From Chelonoidis abingdonii (taxonomy: Eukaryota > Chordata > Testudines > Testudinidae): a stretch of 64,000 nt of DNA. Of this stretch, positions 25,901 to 31,900 are shown in pieces. The notes under the pieces were generated by a model. That model searched no databases. It had not been told where the DNA came from and was given only the letters and a program-made list of their open reading frames with translations. Where the stretch lies: assembly GCF_003597395.2 (NCBI RefSeq), contig NC_133770.1, positions 200,729,259 to 200,793,258 of the forward strand, written 5' to 3'. Numbering within the stretch: the first letter of the stretch is position 1; the number at the start of each line of letters is the position of its first letter. A program made the position numbers and the translations under genes.

Positions 25901-28900
25901 TCTGTCCTCCAGATGACTAAAGGCAGTACCAGGAATTTACACATAAGCTCTTGGACATTCTCCTGTTGGCTGCTACCTCCAAAGTGGCACTCCCCATGAA
26001 TGAAGCTATTTTGGACCTGGTGTATCCTCTGCGGATATTGAACGAGATAAAACAAATCATCATCATTCTGGTTACACCAACTTGGCTGAGGCAGGGCCAA
26101 TACTCTTACCTGATACATTTCATTTGCAGACAGGCCTTGCTCATCTGCTGTCTTGGGATTCTGGTCCAACACTCTGTCCTGACATAACTCATCATCCAAC
26201 TCAGAGCTTGGCTCCTCAATGGTTCTCAGGGATAGGGGTTCCATGTTCAACAGAGGTATAACAAGTCCTATTTAAAAGAAGAAAGAGCTCTACTAGAAAT
26301 ACTTACCTTCAAAAATGGAAGAGACTTCACCATTGGTGTACCTAGCAACAGTGTTCATCAGTTTATTCTTCCCACTCCACTGTTCCTGATTGTGTTGGAG
26401 TTCTGTCAGAGTTCATTTGGTGGCTATTACCATCTTTCATTCCCCTGTGCAGGAATTCTCAGTCTTTTTCAACCCATAGTAGGATTCATCAAAGGGTCGG
26501 TTATCCTTATTCCACAAATCAAAGAACCTATATGGGATTTGAACTTGGTCCTTAATAGTCTTATCAAACCTTCTTTTGACCTGCTAGCTAAGTGTTCTCT
26601 GCTGCACTTATCTATCAAAATGGCATTCTTAGGGGCCATTACTTCTGTTCAGAGTTGGGGAACTGAGAGCATTAACGGCTGATCCCTTGGCACCACTGCC
26701 ATGTTTTATTGCTTTCTTCAAGCGTAAGGTATCATGACACCCACATCTCAAATTCATACCTAAAATACCCTCCAATTTTCAAATTGACCAGGTTATCCAC
26801 TTTTCTGTGTTTTTTTCCCCCAAAGCTACAGGGGATTAGAGAGAGAACTGCCCTGCATACCTTGGACATTAGAACGATGTTAGCCTTTCATTTGGACAGA
26901 ACCAAATCATTTATAAAGTCTTCTGGACTTTTTATCTCAGTTACGTACAGATCTAAACGATCCACAGTCTCCATCCAAAGACTTTCAAAGTGGGTTTCCA
27001 GTTGTAACAAGCAAGAATACAAGGCTGCTAATATTCAGCTCCCCTGGTGAATAATAGCTCATTGGGCAAAATCCCAAACTACCTCCATGGCAATATTAAA
27101 AAATGTAACAATTGAAGTAATTTGCAATGCGGCAACCTAGGCATCGGTGCACATTTTCCCCAAACAGTGCTCACTGGTATGCTCCTCTGTCAGGTGCTGC
27201 TGTTGGAATGGCAGTATTAGATCCAGCTTTGAATCCCTCAACTCTTTCAGGGGATGCTGCCCAGGGCTAGCCTGAAGTGGAGCACACATAGGGACAATAT
27301 TCTGAGAAGGAGAGGTTATTCACCTTGTGCAGTAACTGGAGTCCCTTGAGATGTGTCCCCCATGGATGCTCCACTATCCACCCACCTTCCCCTTTGCTTT
27401 GGAGTTTTGTCTCAAGGGATTTTGTAGTAGAGAAGGAGTTGAAGGCGGTTTGCCCACACAGTTCTCTATATCCTTGTTACGGGACACACTGATGTCTGGA
27501 GCCCATGCACAGGTCAAACAGGAACTGAAATAAAAAATACCTGATCAAAGGCACATGGGGTGCACATGCACCTGAAGTGAAGCACTCACAGGGATACACA
27601 TTTCGAAGAATTCCAGTTACTGTGAGTATCCTCCACTTATCCTGGATTATCATCTCTCTGTAGTCATAGGGCCTGTCCATCAGCTCATTGTTACCTTTAG
27701 CAGCTATTAATGCCTTTCATCATCTGAGAAAGAACTGCTTAGTTTTCACCCAGCTCACAACTGTAAGGTACTTAAGAGGCATTGTCAGAAAATTCCTGTC
27801 AGTATCAAGACCTACTCCTGCTTGAGATCTAAAACTTGTACTATCAGCATTTATTAACCCATCATTTGAATCCTTGGCCTCCTGCTCCCACTTACACTTA
27901 CCAATGAAGCTGGTCTTCCTGACAGCTATCACCACAGCCAGGAGCATGTGTGCTCTGAGCCCTTATGGCAGACCCATCTTATGTGATCTCTCATAAAGAG
28001 AAAGTATTCCTCAGACTGCATCACAAGTTTATCCCCAAAGATCCTTCTGACTTTCACTTGAAGATGATGATTCGGCTACCTCTATTTTACCTGAAACCTT
28101 TCAACACTAGGGAAAACCGAAAACTCCATTCTCTTGATGTACACGGAGCTCTGGTGTTCTGTCTAGGCAGATCTTGAGAAGATCTCTGAGGTTATTCATC
28201 TGCATTGCTGAGCAATGAATGGAGAGGCAATATCTTCCCAAAGGGCCTTAAGATGGATTTCCAGTGGCATCGTCCTCTATCAGCTTGCAGAAGCGTTTCC
28301 TGCTCAGTCTGTCAAGTCTCATTCTACCAGAACTCAAGCCTCTTTGGAAAACTGTAGAGTGGCAACGAGGGGCTCCATTCACACACGTATCAGGCTCTAT
28401 GCTCTGATTCAAGCCTTGGCTGAGGATGCTTCCTTTGGTTCAGCAATCCTAAAAAGTGTTGTGCAGAGCGTTTCCTTGCACCTACCTTGTCAGTAAGCAC
28501 TGCTTGGGAGTCATCCACAGTGAATACCCCTAGGCACCAGCTGAGACAGTTACCTTATAGTAATTGGAGTTCTTCATGATGAGTGATCCTTGTAGGTATT
28601 CACAACCCCTCCTCCTTCCCCTCTGCTCCACTCAGATGATTCATGGTAAAGTAGGAACTGGAGAGAGGGAGACGATCTGTGCCATCCTTCATTTGAAAGC
28701 ATGAGGAGTTGAATGGTGGACACATGGACCAACAGACACTGCTTTTGAAAATATTCTGGTCCTAAGTGCACAGACTGCAAGTGCATCCATAGTGAATGCC
28801 CAAAAAGACCACGCATCTGAAAGAATTTCAGTTCCTATAAGGTAAGTAAATTCCCTTTATTCTGAGATCTTGCTATTTTGAAATTACAATAATATAACTT

Positions 28901-31900
28901 GAATGAGAAGGTTTTAACTAGACACTTAAATGGGAGACCATGCTTTCCTTTTAAAAGAAAGTGAGGAGGAGCCCTGTGCCTCAAACATTTTAGCTTTTAA
29001 ATAATCTGGCTTAGAAATACAATTAAAAAAAAAGAAGCTTCTGAGTTAGTTATGAATGCTGTCTTTCAGTTATACAAACCTAGACTATGCATATTTCCTA
29101 TACCCTCCAGAAATCTGTGCCTCTTAGGTCAAGTCATGCCACTTTTCTCCAAACATACCAGGAGTTCCTAAACTTGGTTCACGGCTTGTTCAAGATAAGC
29201 CCCTAGTGGGCCGTGAGATGCTTTGTTTACCTGTGCATCTGCAGATATGGCCGCTCAAAGTCCCAGTGGCCATGGTTCGCCATTCCCGGCCAATGGGACC
29301 TGCGGGAAGCAGCACGGGCCTGGCCACCACTTCCGGCAGCTTCCATTGGCCGGGAACAGTGAACCGTGGCCACTGGGAGCTGCGAGCTGTCATACCTGCA
29401 GATGCTCAGGTAAACAAAGCGTCCTGTGGCCCGTCAAGGGCTTACCCTGAACAAGCCACAAACCAAGTTTGGGAACCCTGAGGTATACTGATCCACTCAT
29501 GTACTATAGGAATGAGTATGGCATAAACGCTTACTGTAGCGAGATAGAAACTCTCTTTTGTAGTTTGTAGAGGCCAAGACTACTTAGACAGGATGCTCCA
29601 CTCTTCCCTAATGAAGTTCCCAGTAGGTTCCAACTGAAGCTGTTCTCAAATTTTTCCAGATCTTTGTTGAATGTCTTTGATAAATAATCATTACTCAACT
29701 CCATAGTCTACCCCAGGGGTTGGCAACCGGCACGTGAGCCGATTTTTGATGGCACGGGCTGAGCTGCTCAGCCTGCTGACGCTCTGGGGTTCCCGCTGCT
29801 GGCCCCTTGCCAGCCAGGGTCCCGCCTCTGGTCCCACTCAGCGCCCGCTGCTGGCTTGGGTGAAGGAACCCCAGGCCGGCAGTGGGCTGAGACCCTGGCT
29901 GGCAGGAGCCAGCGGCCGAAACCCCAGAGCGGTGCGCGCTGAGCCACTCAGTTGCTGCTCTGGGGTTCCCACTGCTGGCCCCTGGCCAGCGGGGTCCCCC
30001 GTCACAGCCCCACTCACCTTGCTTCCAGTTGGAGTTCCAGCGCAGGCCCCTTGCCAGACAGAGTCCAGGCCTCCGGCCCTGCTCAGCCCTACCAGCTCCA
30101 CTCACCTCAGCTGCCAATCTAGGGTTCCAGACAGTTAACAACTGATCACTCAGAAGCCTGTGTGCAGCTTAAAGTATCCAAATATATGCCAGACATTGGA
30201 AAACTCAGCAAGGAAAAGCAAGAGCAAGGATCACACTAAACTGATAAGATCTGCATTTTAATTTAATTTTAAATTAAGATTCTGAAACATTTTGAAAACT
30301 TTGTTTACTTATAACAGTAGTTTGATTATATATTATAGACTTAGAGAGACACTTCTAAAAAATGTTAAAATGTATAACTGACACGCAAAGCCTTAAATTA
30401 AAGTGTATACATGAAGACTCGGCACACCACTGCTGAAAGGTTGCCGACCCCTGGTCTACCCAGTGCATGTGTATTGTGGAGTGAGCAGTCAGATGTGTTG
30501 AACAAGTAGACCAAATGGCTTTCATTCCACTTAAAGCCCAGAGGTAAACTTTGGAGATGAGAGAATCTGAGAAGGTTAAGGCAAAAAATGTGACAGTAGT
30601 GAAATCAAGCAGGTGGTAACCACTGTAAAAATTGGCACAATGTCTTAATTCTAGCCCATTGATGCTATATATATGCCTATCAGGTGTTTTTAAAACAGCT
30701 TAATATGTAGTATCTCTTAATGTGGTTCAATATTTATGTGCAACAGTCAGCAATGCATGTTGTAGGGGCTATAATTTAAAATGCCCTTTCTTTTATGGCT
30801 TAATCTTAATTTTTAGTATAGACTATATTTTGGTGCTTATATTTATTAAGATTATTTTATAGTGCTTACAAGTATGCTAGGTACTTATTCATATTAAACT
30901 ATCTGATTATATAACTTTGTATTTGTTGTGCCATAGCAATATTTAACATGGAAATAGAGACAAATTGCCAGAATAAGAACATTTCATAGGTGGAAATCTG
31001 TCATAATGTGTTTTGCTAGTATTTATGTATGCTTTTGTTTTCTTCATTAGATAAAGCTATTGCAGTGCTATCTGCTTGTTTAGAAAGTGACAGCCTCACT
31101 GCTCAGAGAATAGGAGCAGCTGCACTTTGGTCTTTGCTCCACAATTATCAGAAGGTTAGTATTTGGAAAACACTTCCAATTCAAAAAAAATAATAAATTA
31201 AAATCAAAGCACTTAAGCTGCAGTAATAATAGTTATGTCCTTATAACATTTTTGCTATAATGTTGATCTTCTACAAGTTAGATGTACTGTAAAATATATC
31301 CTCTATGTACAATTATAAAATTAGGCCCCAGTTCTGCAACTTTTTCAGCCTGGACAGACACCCATGCCTGGGCAGATCCCATTGAAATGAATGAAGCTCC
31401 ATGCAGATGTAGGGATCCACTTCCAAAGAACAAGTTGCAGGATTGGGGCCTTAATAAATAAAAACCTACTCACTGGAAGATTCACATCCTTTAAAAATAT
31501 TTTTAATTAAAATTAAATCACTAGTTTTCCTTTAAGAAGAGGTATATAAAGGAGGGACACATTATTTTTCACATCAACCTAAGTAACATGATAGCGTTCT
31601 TGTAAGTTATCATGTAGCTTCTGAGATATGCTGATTACAATATGATATTTTTATTGCTTTAGAAGTCACACAATATATGCCTTTTTGTACTGTGCTTTTT
31701 TTACCATGAAGTTTGCAAGAATATAATTTGTGTTTGCCAATTTAATATTCCAAGCAATACTTACTGACACACCAAGCCATGGCTTGGGAAATGGGTTCCA
31801 TTATTGCTGCAATTCATTGCTCGCCTGTTTATTTTTCACAAATGCAGTATACATGATGATATAATCACTTGTTGAACTGTTAAATTCTTGAACACTATAT

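Larger units (their letters stand above)
24579..31050 (+). other. RTTN: RTTN intron between exons f and g
   Basis: Holds two decayed DIRS copies (24793-27631, 27640-28852) and two hAT elements (29159-29480, 29714-30453). Nothing recognised in 24579-24790, 28860-29158, 29490-29705 or 30465-31050. Confidence 0.6.

Noticed and set aside
29695..30141. Long proline/alanine/glycine-rich open frames on both strands
   Set aside because: They coincide with the GC-rich half of the hAT element at 29714-30453 and end with it.
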